Notes: a model not told the origin generated them from the sequence alone. A stretch of 22,943 nucleotides of DNA from Lachnoclostridium sp. UBA903 (GCA_002294045.1 DBEP01000083.1:1-22943), one strand, 5' to 3'. Positions 1 to 6,949 are shown, numbered from the stretch's first letter. A program made the numbers and translations.

Positions 1-14
1 AATTAAAAATTCTT

Positions 15-779
15 TTAAATATATAATAAAACTTTCTGCAGTTTAAGAACCATGGAATCTATAATCAATCCAATAATTCCGATAGATATTATGCCTACAA
101 AAAGAGTATCCGGCTGGGCCAGTTCCCTGCCATATGCAATGAGGTGACCGACACCCATGGAAGAAGCAATCATTTCAGCAGTCACTACACAAGTCCATGC
201 ATTGCTGATCCCTAATCTGAGCCCCGTAAAAATAGCCGGGGCCGCAGAAGGTATAATAATATTTAAAAGAATTTTTAATTTATTTTTTTCAAAAACCCGG
301 GCAACCTCTAAAAATTTTGGTTCCGTACTTTTGATTCCATGCATGGTATTCAATAAGACCGGCCAAAAGCTGCCGATTACAATAACCGCTACCTTAGACT
401 CCTCATCAATCCCCAACCACAAAATTAAGAAAGGAATACATGCAATAGGCGGAACAGGCCTTAACATGCCTATCACCGCAGCCAGTATCTGATTTACCCG
501 TTTAAATAAGCCCGCCGCTATCCCTATTGCAAAACCTGCACCCGAACCAATCAAAAATCCTTTTAAAACTCTTCCCATACTTGCTAATACATGCTTTTTG
601 TATGTACCTTTTTGAATCATTTTCCGAAATGCTTCTACAATTTCATCAGGCCCCGGCAAGATAGATTTATTTACAATGCCTTTATCGCTCGTAACCTGCC
701 ATATGGCGACAGCAAAAATCGGAATGACTGCCGCAATCAGGATAAGTATTATCTTTTCTTTTACTTTGTGAATGTTCAT
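15..779 (-). CDS. ABC transporter permease, SsuC/TauC-like
   Basis: Inner-membrane permease of a nitrate/sulfonate/taurine-type ABC importer, 254 aa. It has an N-terminal membrane anchor (about residues 9-29) and several further hydrophobic segments. A degenerate EAA loop lies around residues 155-182 (EVARVFEKNK... then IIIPSAAP), the site that normally docks the ATPase. The ATG is preceded by GGAGG at 6 nt spacing. It starts 32 nt after the stop of the binding-protein gene, so the two form one operon; the ATPase gene is probably just beyond the left edge. The substrate cannot be read from sequence. The adjacent sulfite reductase and sulfur-carrier genes make an organosulfur compound attractive, but the same family also carries nitrate, thiamine precursors and other small molecules. 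Confidence 0.88.
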   Translation of the reverse strand: MNIHKVKEKIILILIAAVIPIFAVAIWQVTSDKGIVNKSILPGPDEIVEAFRKMIQKGTYKKHVLASMGRVLKGFLIGSGAGFAIGIAAGLFKRVNQILAAVIGMLRPVPPIACIPFLILWLGIDEESKVAVIVIGSFWPVLLNTMHGIKSTEPKFLEVARVFEKNKLKILLNIIIPSAAPAIFTGLRLGISNAWTCVVTAEMIASSMGVGHLIAYGRELAQPDTLFVGIISIGIIGLIIDSMVLKLQKVLLYI

Positions 780-811
780 ATAGTTCCTCCGTCTCTGCGG
801 TTTTCCATCAT

Positions 812-1858
812 CTATTGAACTCCCGCTGCTTCCAGATAAGAAGTATCAATATAACTTAAAATATCAATCTTTTCTTTAATCAGCTCAAACTCGTACGCCT
901 GCTCAGCTCCGGTCACAAGGGCATCAATCTTTTCCTGCGGCAACGCCAGATACAGTTCGTTTTTTGTCAAATTAGCCTTTACGGCATACTCATCAATTTC
1001 TGTAGCATCCGACGCAATTGTAGCCGCTTCATCAACATTTTCCGTTGCGTATTCAGCTGCCTTTTCCAAAGCCCCCAAAAATTTCGAGGTGAGCTCCGGA
1101 TATTTATCCGTAAATTCCCCGCGGCCGATAATTGGATTTACAAAAAGCTTGAGTCCCGTAGCATCTGAAAAGATACTGACGCCGTTGCCCTCTGCGGACG
1201 CCAGGCTTAACTGAGGTTCTCCGACTACCGCCGCCTGAATGTCTCCGGCTATTATACTCGTCACAGAATCTGTAAATGACAGATTGATAATTTCTACATC
1301 TTCCTCCGTCAATCCGCCCTTTTCCAAAAACAAATACAACAACGGCTGTGAATTGCTTCCGAACGGTACCGCCACCTTTTTCCCTTTCAAATCCGACAGC
1401 TCTTTAATATTGGCATCATCCCTCACAAGGAGACCCTTTGATATGGAAGAGGAACTATAAGTTCCTATAATTTTCAAATCGACATTGTTGGCAATTCCCG
1501 AATATACGGGTAAATCTCCCAGCAGGCCGAAATCAACAGCCTTACTGGTAAATGCTTCAATAATGGGAGGTCCATAGCTGAATTGTATCAACTCCACATC
1601 TAATCCCGCATCCTCGAAATAACCAAGCTTTTCAGCAACAAAAGGCTGAATATCACCCGGCTGTACCGCAAACCTGATTTTAACTGATTCGCTGTCCTGA
1701 GTTTTATCTTCCCTTTCTTCTTCCGCCTCATTTCCGGTTTCTTTTACTATTTCTCCTGCTGTCTTATTTTCATTAACCGTTTCTTTACTTGCGCATCCTG
1801 TCAATATCCCTGTAACAACCACTATAACCAGCAAAATATTTATAACTTTTCTTTTCAT
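812..1858 (-). CDS. ABC transporter substrate-binding lipoprotein, SsuA/TauA/NMT1-like
   Basis: Extracytoplasmic solute-binding lipoprotein, 348 aa. It has a signal peptide with lipobox LTGC (Cys22 lipidated), an acidic low-complexity linker to about residue 55, then a periplasmic-binding type II fold: the FAVQPGDIQPFVAEKLGYFEDAGLDVEL-type opening, FGLLGDLP, and AVVGEPQLSLA. I start at 1858 rather than the longer in-frame ATG at 1927, because 1858 has GGAGG 8 nt upstream and directly begins the MKRK signal peptide. It is first in an operon with the permease. It is preceded by a leader of about 420 nt with an internal terminator (see 2111-2166), so expression is probably attenuated. The ligand is unknown. 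A sulfonate or similar sulfur source is inferred from the neighbours only. Confidence 0.87.
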   Translation of the reverse strand: MKRKVINILLVIVVVTGILTGCASKETVNENKTAGEIVKETGNEAEEEREDKTQDSESVKIRFAVQPGDIQPFVAEKLGYFEDAGLDVELIQFSYGPPIIEAFTSKAVDFGLLGDLPVYSGIANNVDLKIIGTYSSSSISKGLLVRDDANIKELSDLKGKKVAVPFGSNSQPLLYLFLEKGGLTEEDVEIINLSFTDSVTSIIAGDIQAAVVGEPQLSLASAEGNGVSIFSDATGLKLFVNPIIGRGEFTDKYPELTSKFLGALEKAAEYATENVDEAATIASDATEIDEYAVKANLTKNELYLALPQEKIDALVTGAEQAYEFELIKEKIDILSYIDTSYLEAAGVQ

Positions 1859-1942
1859 CCTTATTTCCTCCAGTTTAACTTTACTCGCACGTACTTTACT
1901 CAATTGCAGCATAATTGCTTCACCCATGTAACCCTTAGGCTT

Positions 1943-2002
1943 TTATCCTGTTCGGCAAAAGGCTCCTCCGTATCCTTTATTCATCGTTAATCTCTGTTCC
2001 AT
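1943..2002 (-). CDS. Possible 19-codon leader peptide in the ABC-transporter 5' region
   Basis: A small ORF lies between the leader terminator and the binding-protein gene: ATG at 2002, TAA at 1943, product MEQRLTMNKGYGGAFCRTG. A GGGAG stretch sits about 10 nt upstream of the ATG. It has one Cys near the end and three Gly in the middle. I know of no family for it. It could be a translated leader or uORF acting with the upstream attenuator, or a chance ORF. The support is the ribosome-binding site and its position inside a long regulated leader. Confidence 0.3.
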   Translation of the reverse strand: MEQRLTMNKGYGGAFCRTG

Positions 2003-2110
2003 CCGCTCTTCACTCCCTTTTTATTTTAATTATTTCAAATCGGAAACTGTGCAAAAGCTTTCCTTAATTTGCCGCGTGTTTACCTGTTTTTAACTCCCAT
2101 GCTCTTTTAA

Positions 2111-2166
2111 TAAAAAATAAGGCTTTAGAATGCAGAATCTTAATTCTTGTTTCTGCTTCTAAAACC
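2111..2166 (-). terminator. Intrinsic terminator/attenuator inside the ABC-transporter leader
   Basis: On the minus-strand transcript the arms 2151-2166 and 2121-2137 pair over about 16 bp, with one G-U and one bulged base. They are followed by a U-rich run (TTATTTTTTA, complement of 2111-2120). It lies about 110 nt after the predicted start of transcription and about 250 nt before the lipoprotein start codon. This is where a riboswitch or attenuator expression platform would be. No gene lies between the promoter and the terminator. Confidence 0.75.
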
Positions 2167-2283
2167 TCCGGTTATCCAGTCAGTTATAATCTCAATTATA
2201 TTTTACCATTCTTCAAAATTCGGCTGCATGTGATTTAAGCTATTGGTAGATTCCTTGTCTTTACAGACAAATTTATGAAGCTG
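2167..2283 (-). other. Unclassified leader RNA upstream of the attenuator
   Basis: About 110 nt of transcribed, apparently non-coding leader between promoter and terminator. It contains a 6-bp hairpin with a GTAA loop (TTGTCT/AGACAA, about 2258-2273) near the 5' end and a CTGG-ATAA-CCGG element just before the terminator. I looked for the hallmark sequences of TPP, SAM, cobalamin, lysine, FMN, glycine and guanidine-I riboswitches and of T-boxes, and found no convincing match. It could be an unrecognised riboswitch aptamer, a protein-binding leader, or neither. Confidence 0.4.
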
Positions 2284-2312
2284 ATTATAGGTTCCCACTT
2301 TTAAAATGTCAA
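2284..2312 (-). promoter_or_regulatory. Consensus SigA promoter for the ABC-transporter operon
   Basis: Reading on the minus strand: TTGACA (2312-2307), a 17-bp spacer, then TATAAT (2289-2284), a perfect match to both hexamers. Transcription would start near 2277, giving a leader of about 420 nt to the lipoprotein ATG at 1858. Confidence 0.85.
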
Positions 2313-2482
2313 TTACATTACAGGAAACTACAAATATTTTCCTGGTTATAGATAAATATTATCAGATAATTATAAAGATAAAGTAAGAACAAAAAGAATT
2401 TATGATTTCGGAAAAAGCTGAGGCTGTCACAGAATAAATTTAACGATAGCAACTTATACAATGAAAACGTATTTATAGCATG

Positions 2483-2524
2483 AAAACGCGCCTTGAGACG
2501 GCTTTTAAAACCCAATCAAGACGC
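2483..2524 (-). terminator. Probable terminator of the sulfur operon (after the ThiS-like gene)
   Basis: Inverted repeat 2488-2496 / 2516-2524 (9 bp with one G-U). An inner near-palindrome GGCTTTTAAAACCC occupies the loop. On the minus strand it is followed by GTTTTC, so the U-tract is short. It lies about 75 nt past the stop of the ThiS-like gene. Otherwise 2313-2598 holds no convincing gene. Confidence 0.45.
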
Positions 2525-2598
2525 ATATTCTGCACATTATTTTTTGGCAAAGCTATTTTGCAACAGCTTCTGCTTTTGCATTTTCTATCTTTTAATGT

Positions 2599-2805
2599 TT
2601 ATTTACCGCCGCCCATGTAATAAAGGCATTCAACAACATCTTTATCCTTAATTACATATGAACCGTAATCAGCGCGGGAGATAATTTCTTCATTTATCTG
2701 TACCGTTACATACTCCTGCATTTCCACATATCCTTGTTCCAGCAGTTCCTGTATGGTAAGTTCTCCCCCAAAGGAAGTCTCCTTGCCATTCAAAATAATC
2801 GTCAT
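2599..2805 (-). CDS. ThiS/MoaD-like sulfur-carrier protein with C-terminal GGGK
   Basis: Ubiquitin-fold sulfur carrier, 68 aa, the usual ThiS length. It opens MTIILNGKE (typical ThiS beta-strand start) and has the conserved TIQELL helix and KDKDVVE loop before the tail. ThiS-family proteins are adenylated by an E1-like enzyme at a C-terminal Gly-Gly and then converted to a thiocarboxylate. Here the last residues are YYMGGGK, with one Lys after the glycines, so the glycine end is masked and must be exposed by proteolysis. A JAMM peptidase is encoded nearby at 5771. Start 2805 has AAGGAG 7 nt upstream; the ATG at 2841 would add 12 unlikely residues. It lies about 100 nt downstream of its presumed E1. 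No thiG, thiH or molybdopterin genes are present, so a role in Cys/homocysteine or other sulfur transfer is inferred over thiamine or molybdopterin synthesis. Confidence 0.85.
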   Translation of the reverse strand: MTIILNGKETSFGGELTIQELLEQGYVEMQEYVTVQINEEIISRADYGSYVIKDKDVVECLYYMGGGK

Positions 2806-2906
2806 TTCGATACTCCTTTCTGAGTCTGGCATAATTGCCATCTTCCTGCCTGGTTTACGGCAGTAAGTTACCTTTTTGTTTTCCGCTTCCCAGTACCCCG
2901 GCCCGC

Positions 2907-3734
2907 TTATCCTATTTTTTTGCTGCCGGCTATGCTGCAGGCAGCGATTTCATAATCTATAAGCTCCGTAATGGACGGATTCTCACCGCAGATTGCACAA
3001 TTTTTGTCATGGGCCAGCTTTACCTTGCGGAATTCCATCTTTTTCGCGTCATAGGTCAGCAGATATCCGGTCAGCAGATTGCCTACGCCCGTAATATATT
3101 TAATTGCTTCCGCGGCCTGAATGGTACCGATAACTCCGCCCATAACTCCTAAAACACCGGCCTGCTGGCAGGTCGGCACAGTATCCGGCGGCGGCGGATT
3201 TTTAAATATGCAGCGGTAACAGGGCCCTTCCCCCGGCACATAGGTCATGGTCTGACCCAGGAACCTTATGATTCCCGCATGGGAAAATGGTTTTTTTAAC
3301 ATGACACAGGCATCATTAATCAAAAACTTGACGGGAAAATTATCGGTTCCATCCAGTATAAAATCATAATCCTGGTCGTTTATAATATCCTTTATATTAT
3401 CTGCCGTTGCCCTTTCCTGATAAGTAATGACATTTACATCCGTATTAATGGCATTGATACTTTCTTTGCCGGAAATAACCTTTGCCTTGCCCACATCCTG
3501 GCTGCTGTGGATAACCTGACGCTGCAGATTGGATAAATCCACCGTATCACCGTCTACCAGCCCGATGGTTCCTATGCCTGCAGCTCCCAGATACAGGGCC
3601 GCCGGTGCTCCCAGGCCCCCTGTTCCTATGATAAGTACCTTGCTGTTTAACAGCTTTTCCTGCCCTTTAACACCAATATCCTCCAGGATAATATGCCTTG
3701 AGTAACGTTCAAGCTGCGCGTTTGTAAAATTCAT
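2907..3734 (-). CDS. ThiF/MoeB/HesA-family E1-like adenylyltransferase
   Basis: ATP-dependent activator of a ubiquitin-like sulfur carrier, 275 aa, family-typical length. It has the nucleotide-binding GTGGLGAP (37-44), the acidic/Arg cluster VDGDTVDLSNLQRQ (60-73), DGTDNF (129-133), the two Zn-binding pairs CYRC (172/175) and CAIC (246/249), and a candidate catalytic Cys189 in PTCQQAGVLG. The ATG has AGGAG 5 nt upstream. It lies immediately upstream of the ThiS-like gene, so it is expected to adenylate that protein after the tail is trimmed. No rhodanese domain is fused, unlike MoeZ/MOCS3, so sulfur must come from another protein or from free sulfide. The TusA and sulfite reductase genes in the same operon are candidates. 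ThiF, MoeB and HcyF-like functions cannot be separated by sequence alone. Confidence 0.9.
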   Translation of the reverse strand: MNFTNAQLERYSRHIILEDIGVKGQEKLLNSKVLIIGTGGLGAPAALYLGAAGIGTIGLVDGDTVDLSNLQRQVIHSSQDVGKAKVISGKESINAINTDVNVITYQERATADNIKDIINDQDYDFILDGTDNFPVKFLINDACVMLKKPFSHAGIIRFLGQTMTYVPGEGPCYRCIFKNPPPPDTVPTCQQAGVLGVMGGVIGTIQAAEAIKYITGVGNLLTGYLLTYDAKKMEFRKVKLAHDKNCAICGENPSITELIDYEIAACSIAGSKKIG

Positions 3735-3763
3735 ATGGACTCCTATCCGTGCCTTTTACAGCA

Positions 3764-4162
3764 CTAATCGTTATTAACTATGGAATACTGAACATTCCTG
3801 CCTACTATATTTCTGACTAATATAGCAAGCTGATGAAGATTTTCTTTTAAAAGGTAGGCGCAACACCCATTTTTCATAGCAAATTTAATACTTTCCGGCG
3901 ATACATCTTCTGATACAATGATAAAAGGCGTTTGGGGTGATATTTTATTTCTGGTGAACAATGCCTGGATTGCATTAAAATGAGGCGTTGAATTATCCGA
4001 TAAAATAATATCCCAATTTTTTTGCTCCAGGGCGTGAATCATGGATTCCTCACTGCTTACAAACAGGCTTTCCACATGAAAACCTCCCCGTTTCAGTTCA
4101 AGAACATTCAAATCGGCAATATACTTAAATTCTTCAACAATTAAAACTTTGATATCTTGCAT
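3764..4162 (-). CDS. Stand-alone response-regulator receiver domain
   Basis: 132-aa single REC domain with no output domain. It has the acidic pair as Glu10-Glu11 (usually Asp), phosphoacceptor Asp56 in ILSDNSTP, Ser84 at the switch Thr/Ser position, and Lys106 in LLKEN. This resembles accessory receivers of hybrid kinases. It sits between the TusA-like and E1-like genes in one operon, an unusual place for a signalling protein. The sensor-less histidine kinase transcribed divergently at 6181 is an obvious possible partner, but this is inference. The start has an AAAGGGG-type site about 7 nt upstream. It may act as a phosphate sink or protein-binding switch. Confidence 0.8.
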   Translation of the reverse strand: MQDIKVLIVEEFKYIADLNVLELKRGGFHVESLFVSSEESMIHALEQKNWDIILSDNSTPHFNAIQALFTRNKISPQTPFIIVSEDVSPESIKFAMKNGCCAYLLKENLHQLAILVRNIVGRNVQYSIVNND

Positions 4163-4199
4163 TACAATCCCCTTTCGCCCATATTTATTTATACCTTAA

Positions 4200-4454
4200 T
4201 CAGCCCTCCGCAAGGCCGCCCTTAATCACTTCTATGGTATATGTACCATCGTTATTATTCTCTAAGCTTATAATCTTATGTTTTTCATTTTTTAAACTTC
4301 TGGGTACATTTTGGATTGGTTCCCCTTCATTTAATTTAATCTGGAGAATCTGTCCTTTTTCCAGTTCTTCCAACGCAACTTTTGTTTTAACAAAAGTTAT
4401 GGGACACACCACATCGGTAATATCTACAAATCCATCCGGTTTTCTCTCACTCAA
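4200..4454 (-). CDS. TusA/SirA/YedF-family sulfur-transfer protein
   Basis: Small sulfur carrier, 84 aa, carrying the family CPx[PT] motif as VVCPITFVKTK with Cys17 as the presumed persulfide site. The first base of the start overlaps the stop of the sulfite reductase gene. The start codon is TTG (TTGA overlap at 4451-4454), supported by GGAGG 7 nt upstream; no nearby ATG fits the family start. TusA-like proteins accept sulfane sulfur and pass it to partners. Next to a sulfite reductase and an E1/ThiS pair it could deliver sulfur to the carrier or bind a reaction intermediate. The exact partner is not shown. Confidence 0.87.
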   Translation of the reverse strand: MSERKPDGFVDITDVVCPITFVKTKVALEELEKGQILQIKLNEGEPIQNVPRSLKNEKHKIISLENNNDGTYTIEVIKGGLAEG

Positions 4455-5317
4455 CTTATTGCCTCCTCTAGTCTTTCCTTCAATTTATCAATACCGACCC
4501 GGTCAATGGTGAAACGGAAACGTTCTCCCTGCCGGCCGTATTCTTTAAAAAATTCTATGGCGGTATCAATTACCTTAAATAAGGTATCCTTTTCCGTAAT
4601 TAACGGTAAAAGAGGTTCTCCGGCAGCAATGGTGTTTCCGAATAATCCGCCGAAGGAAGTGATATATCCGTTTACACCTGTCCAGCTATCCATAGGACAG
4701 GATTTCACACATTTGCCGCAGTATATACACTTATCCTCGTCAAAATCCAGTTTCCGGTTTTTTTTATCCACACGGATGCAACCGGCAGGACAGACTGCTT
4801 CGCAGACACCGCAATAGGTACATCCTTCCGATTCCCATTCAGGCAACAATCCTCCCTTAATTCCAAGATCATTTTCTTCTGCTTTCAGACAGTTGTTTCT
4901 GCATCCGGTAATACCGATTTTGAATTTATGGGGCAGGTCTTTTGCAAAATATTTGGCATCCAGTTCTTTTGCCAGGTTGCTGGTTTCAATAAGTCCGCTG
5001 GTACAGATGCCGTTTCCCTGGCACGCCGTTATGGTCCTGACTCTCGGGCCGCAGGCTCCGGGCTGCAAATCCACTTCCGCCAGTTCTTCCTTTACGGCAT
5101 TAATATCCTTAAAATCAATAAAGGGAATTTCAATCCCCTGCCTGGAGGTCATATGTACATAACCGCGCCCATATTTATCTGCTATTTCACTTATTTTTGC
5201 TATTTGCACAGCCCCCAGTTGTCCTCCGACTACCCGCAGGCGCAGAGAAAATTTCCCTTCCTGTATCTGCCTCATAAAGCCGCCTTTTTTCAGCTCTTTA
5301 TATGCCTGTTCATCCAT
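4451..5317 (-). CDS. Compact sulfite/nitrite reductase-like protein (siroheme, 4Fe-4S, 2x ferredoxin clusters)
   Basis: 288-aa redox enzyme, probably reducing sulfite to sulfide in the cytoplasm. The N-terminal ferredoxin-like half has HMTSRQG (residues 55-61). The siroheme/[4Fe-4S] ligands are C99-x5-C105 and C139-x3-C143. Two inserted ferredoxin motifs follow: C166/C169/C172/C176 with PAG, and C197/C200/C203/C207 with PMD. The layout matches small DsrAB/AsrC/Fsr-like reductases, which are about half the size of assimilatory CysI. Start 5317 has AAGGAGG 7 nt upstream. It is the first gene of the sulfur operon and overlaps the next by four bases. A nitrite substrate cannot be excluded, but TusA, the sulfur carrier and E1 downstream favour sulfite. 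Confidence 0.87.
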   Translation of the reverse strand: MDEQAYKELKKGGFMRQIQEGKFSLRLRVVGGQLGAVQIAKISEIADKYGRGYVHMTSRQGIEIPFIDFKDINAVKEELAEVDLQPGACGPRVRTITACQGNGICTSGLIETSNLAKELDAKYFAKDLPHKFKIGITGCRNNCLKAEENDLGIKGGLLPEWESEGCTYCGVCEAVCPAGCIRVDKKNRKLDFDEDKCIYCGKCVKSCPMDSWTGVNGYITSFGGLFGNTIAAGEPLLPLITEKDTLFKVIDTAIEFFKEYGRQGERFRFTIDRVGIDKLKERLEEAIS

Positions 5318-5492
5318 GGCTTTTCCTCCTTAATCCATACGCGCAGTTAACATAAGACATCCTTCTAACCAATGACTGCTCAAACCCTCACCTTTGAATT
5401 GCCATTGTTTTTATTTAAGCTATTCGTCTTGGAATGCCGTTCTTTATTTTTCTGCAAATGCCCTGCCGATAATGCATATGATAATAACTTTC

Positions 5493-5521
5493 ATTATAAA
5501 ATGTCCTTTTCTTTCTGGCAA
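5493..5521 (-). promoter_or_regulatory. SigA-type promoter of the sulfur operon
   Basis: On the minus strand: TTGCCA (5521-5516), 17-bp spacer, TATAAT (5498-5493). Transcription would begin near 5486, giving a leader of about 170 nt before the sulfite reductase. No clear terminator hairpin is seen in that leader. It contains a 12-mer at 5413-5424 that also occurs in the ABC-transporter leader. Confidence 0.75.
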
Positions 5522-5602
5522 TGCGATTATATTTAGGTTTTAGTCAGAGAATCTTTAGCTTTTACTCTCAGAAATTGACTTTCTAAAATAACATATTTAA
5601 TA

Positions 5603-5631
5603 TTGACAGAAAGGAGAACTCATTATATAGT
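5603..5631 (+). promoter_or_regulatory. SigA-type promoter for the JAMM-kinase-regulator operon
   Basis: TTGACA (5603-5608), 17-bp spacer, TATAGT (5626-5631), with a start expected near 5638 and a leader of about 130 nt. Two small inverted repeats lie downstream: GGTAT-AAA-ATACC (5661-5673) and CCAGC/GCTGG (5713-5717/5728-5732). The first sits where a repressor could block transcription. The divergent promoter for the sulfur operon is about 80 bp away, so co-regulation is plausible. Confidence 0.7.
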
Positions 5632-5770
5632 ATAATTATATTATTCCCATATGATTACAGGGTATAAAATACCTGCAATTATAAGGACAGATAATGAATT
5701 GTTCTTCTGACACCAGCATTTATATCAGCTGGCATAAAATTTGAAATAATACAGACACGAGGGAAATCAT

Positions 5771-6184
5771 ATGATTATATTTAAAGAAGAACAGATTAAA
5801 GATTTATTTGCTTACTGTAATAAGGGATTGCCTAACGAAAGCTGCGGTCTGCTCGCCGGGATTATAACTGAAGAAGCTAAAACAGTTACACAGATATTTT
5901 ATTTAACAAACATAGACCAAAGCCCGGAACATTTTTCGATGGATGTAAAGGAGCAGTTTAAGGCAATATCCCAAATCCGGAAAGATAATTTACAGTTAAT
6001 CGGTAATTTTCACAGCCATCCGTCAACTCCTTCCAGACCTTCCGCAGAAGATATCCGCCTGGCATTTGACCCTAATTTAAGCTATGTTATAATTTCTTTA
6101 CAGGACAGGGAAAATCCGGTTATCAACAGCTTTAACATCCGGGACGAAGTTGTTTCAAAGGACCAATTACAAATTGTGGAGTGA
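5771..6184 (+). CDS. JAMM/MPN+ (M67) Zn metallopeptidase
   Basis: 137-aa single-domain JAMM peptidase. It has catalytic Glu23 (NESCGLL) and the zinc motif H81-S-H83-x7-S91-x2-D94 (HSHPSTPSRPSAED), all complete. Bacterial members of this size cut after the glycines of ubiquitin-like sulfur carriers: Mec+ releases cysteine from CysO-Cys, and HcyD trims the HcyS precursor. The ThiS-like protein encoded at 2599 ends GGGK, a fitting substrate. GAGGG precedes the ATG by 7 nt. It is first in an operon with a histidine kinase gene that overlaps it by four bases. Confidence 0.9.
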   Translation: MIIFKEEQIKDLFAYCNKGLPNESCGLLAGIITEEAKTVTQIFYLTNIDQSPEHFSMDVKEQFKAISQIRKDNLQLIGNFHSHPSTPSRPSAEDIRLAFDPNLSYVIISLQDRENPVINSFNIRDEVVSKDQLQIVE

Positions 6185-6936
6185 TAACTATCAGTACTTT
6201 TGATAACGAAAAAACAGAAAATAAAATATCAGAATCCAGAAATCAGACCAATGATCTCAGGATTTTCAACTCCAGTATCTCCCACGAGATAAAAGCCCCC
6301 ATCCGTGCCATTGACGGTTATGCCAGAATTTTTCTGGAAGACTATGGAGCCGGTATGGATGAAAATGGTGTGGAGCTGATTGAGAATATCAGGACTATCT
6401 GCAGGGATACCTTGACCTTGGTTAATAAGCTCCTTGATTATACGAAATATGCGGAAATGGAGCCTATCAAGGAACCAGTGGATTTGAAGGACTTAATCCA
6501 GTCTGTTTTTCATGAACTGGTGGGGAGTTATTCCCAGAGCAATTCCATAAAACTGCAGTTTGAAGGCAGCATTCCTTTTATATTAAGCGACCGTTTTTTA
6601 ATTAAACAGGTAATTACCAATATCATTTCTAATTCTCTCAAATTTACCAGAGGCAAAGAGGTGGGTATTATTACTGCCGGATATCAATATGAAAATAATG
6701 TCCCTGTTTTTTATATTAAGGATAATGGCGTGGGCTTTGACATGAAGTTTTCCGAAAATCTCTTCGGAATGTTTCAAAGGATGCATTCCTCCTACGATTT
6801 TGAGGGGAGCGGAATTGGTCTTGCCCTTGTGAAAAAAATGATAGAAAGCCTGGGAGGCAGAGTATGGATTACCGGTGAAGTCGGAAAAGGTGCCTGCACC
6901 TACTTTACCATAGCACAGGAAGATATTTTAAAATGA
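6181..6936 (+). CDS. Cytosolic histidine kinase without a sensor domain
   Basis: 251-aa kinase core. A short polar N-terminus (1-28) is followed by the DHp helix with phospho-His35 in SISHEIKAPIRAIDGY, then HATPase_c with N box NIISNSLKF, G1 DNGVGFD, F box FGMFQRM and G2 GSGIGLALVKK. The DHp sequence resembles phytochrome/Cph1-type kinases. There are no membrane segments and no PAS, GAF or HAMP domain. The GTG start (6181) overlaps the peptidase stop (GTGA) and has no clear Shine-Dalgarno, so translation is probably coupled. It likely phosphorylates the regulator encoded 13 nt downstream, and possibly the lone receiver at 3764. The input must come from a partner protein. Confidence 0.88.
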   Translation: MITISTFDNEKTENKISESRNQTNDLRIFNSSISHEIKAPIRAIDGYARIFLEDYGAGMDENGVELIENIRTICRDTLTLVNKLLDYTKYAEMEPIKEPVDLKDLIQSVFHELVGSYSQSNSIKLQFEGSIPFILSDRFLIKQVITNIISNSLKFTRGKEVGIITAGYQYENNVPVFYIKDNGVGFDMKFSENLFGMFQRMHSSYDFEGSGIGLALVKKMIESLGGRVWITGEVGKGACTYFTIAQEDILK

Positions 6937-6949
6937 AAGGGGTATCAGG

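Noticed and set aside
2050..2090. T-box-like string on the minus strand (AACAGGTAAACACGCGG resembles the AGGGTGGNACCGCG core)
   Set aside because: It lies after the leader terminator instead of forming its antiterminator, and the match is too degenerate.
2167..2200. Resemblance of CTGACTGGATAACCGGAGG to the 3' half of a TPP riboswitch
   Set aside because: No CTGAGA element or partner stem is present, and the paired CTGG/CCGG differs from the conserved TPP sequence.
2318..2515. 65-aa minus-strand ORF between the ThiS-like gene and the ABC leader
   Set aside because: Low-complexity Phe/Leu/Tyr-rich frame without a ribosome site, overlapping the terminator and promoter.
2599..2805. Thiamine or molybdopterin biosynthesis role for the ThiS/E1 pair
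   Set aside because: No thiG, thiH, thiE, moaE or other pathway gene is present, whereas sulfite reductase, TusA and JAMM genes are; kept only as a lesser alternative.
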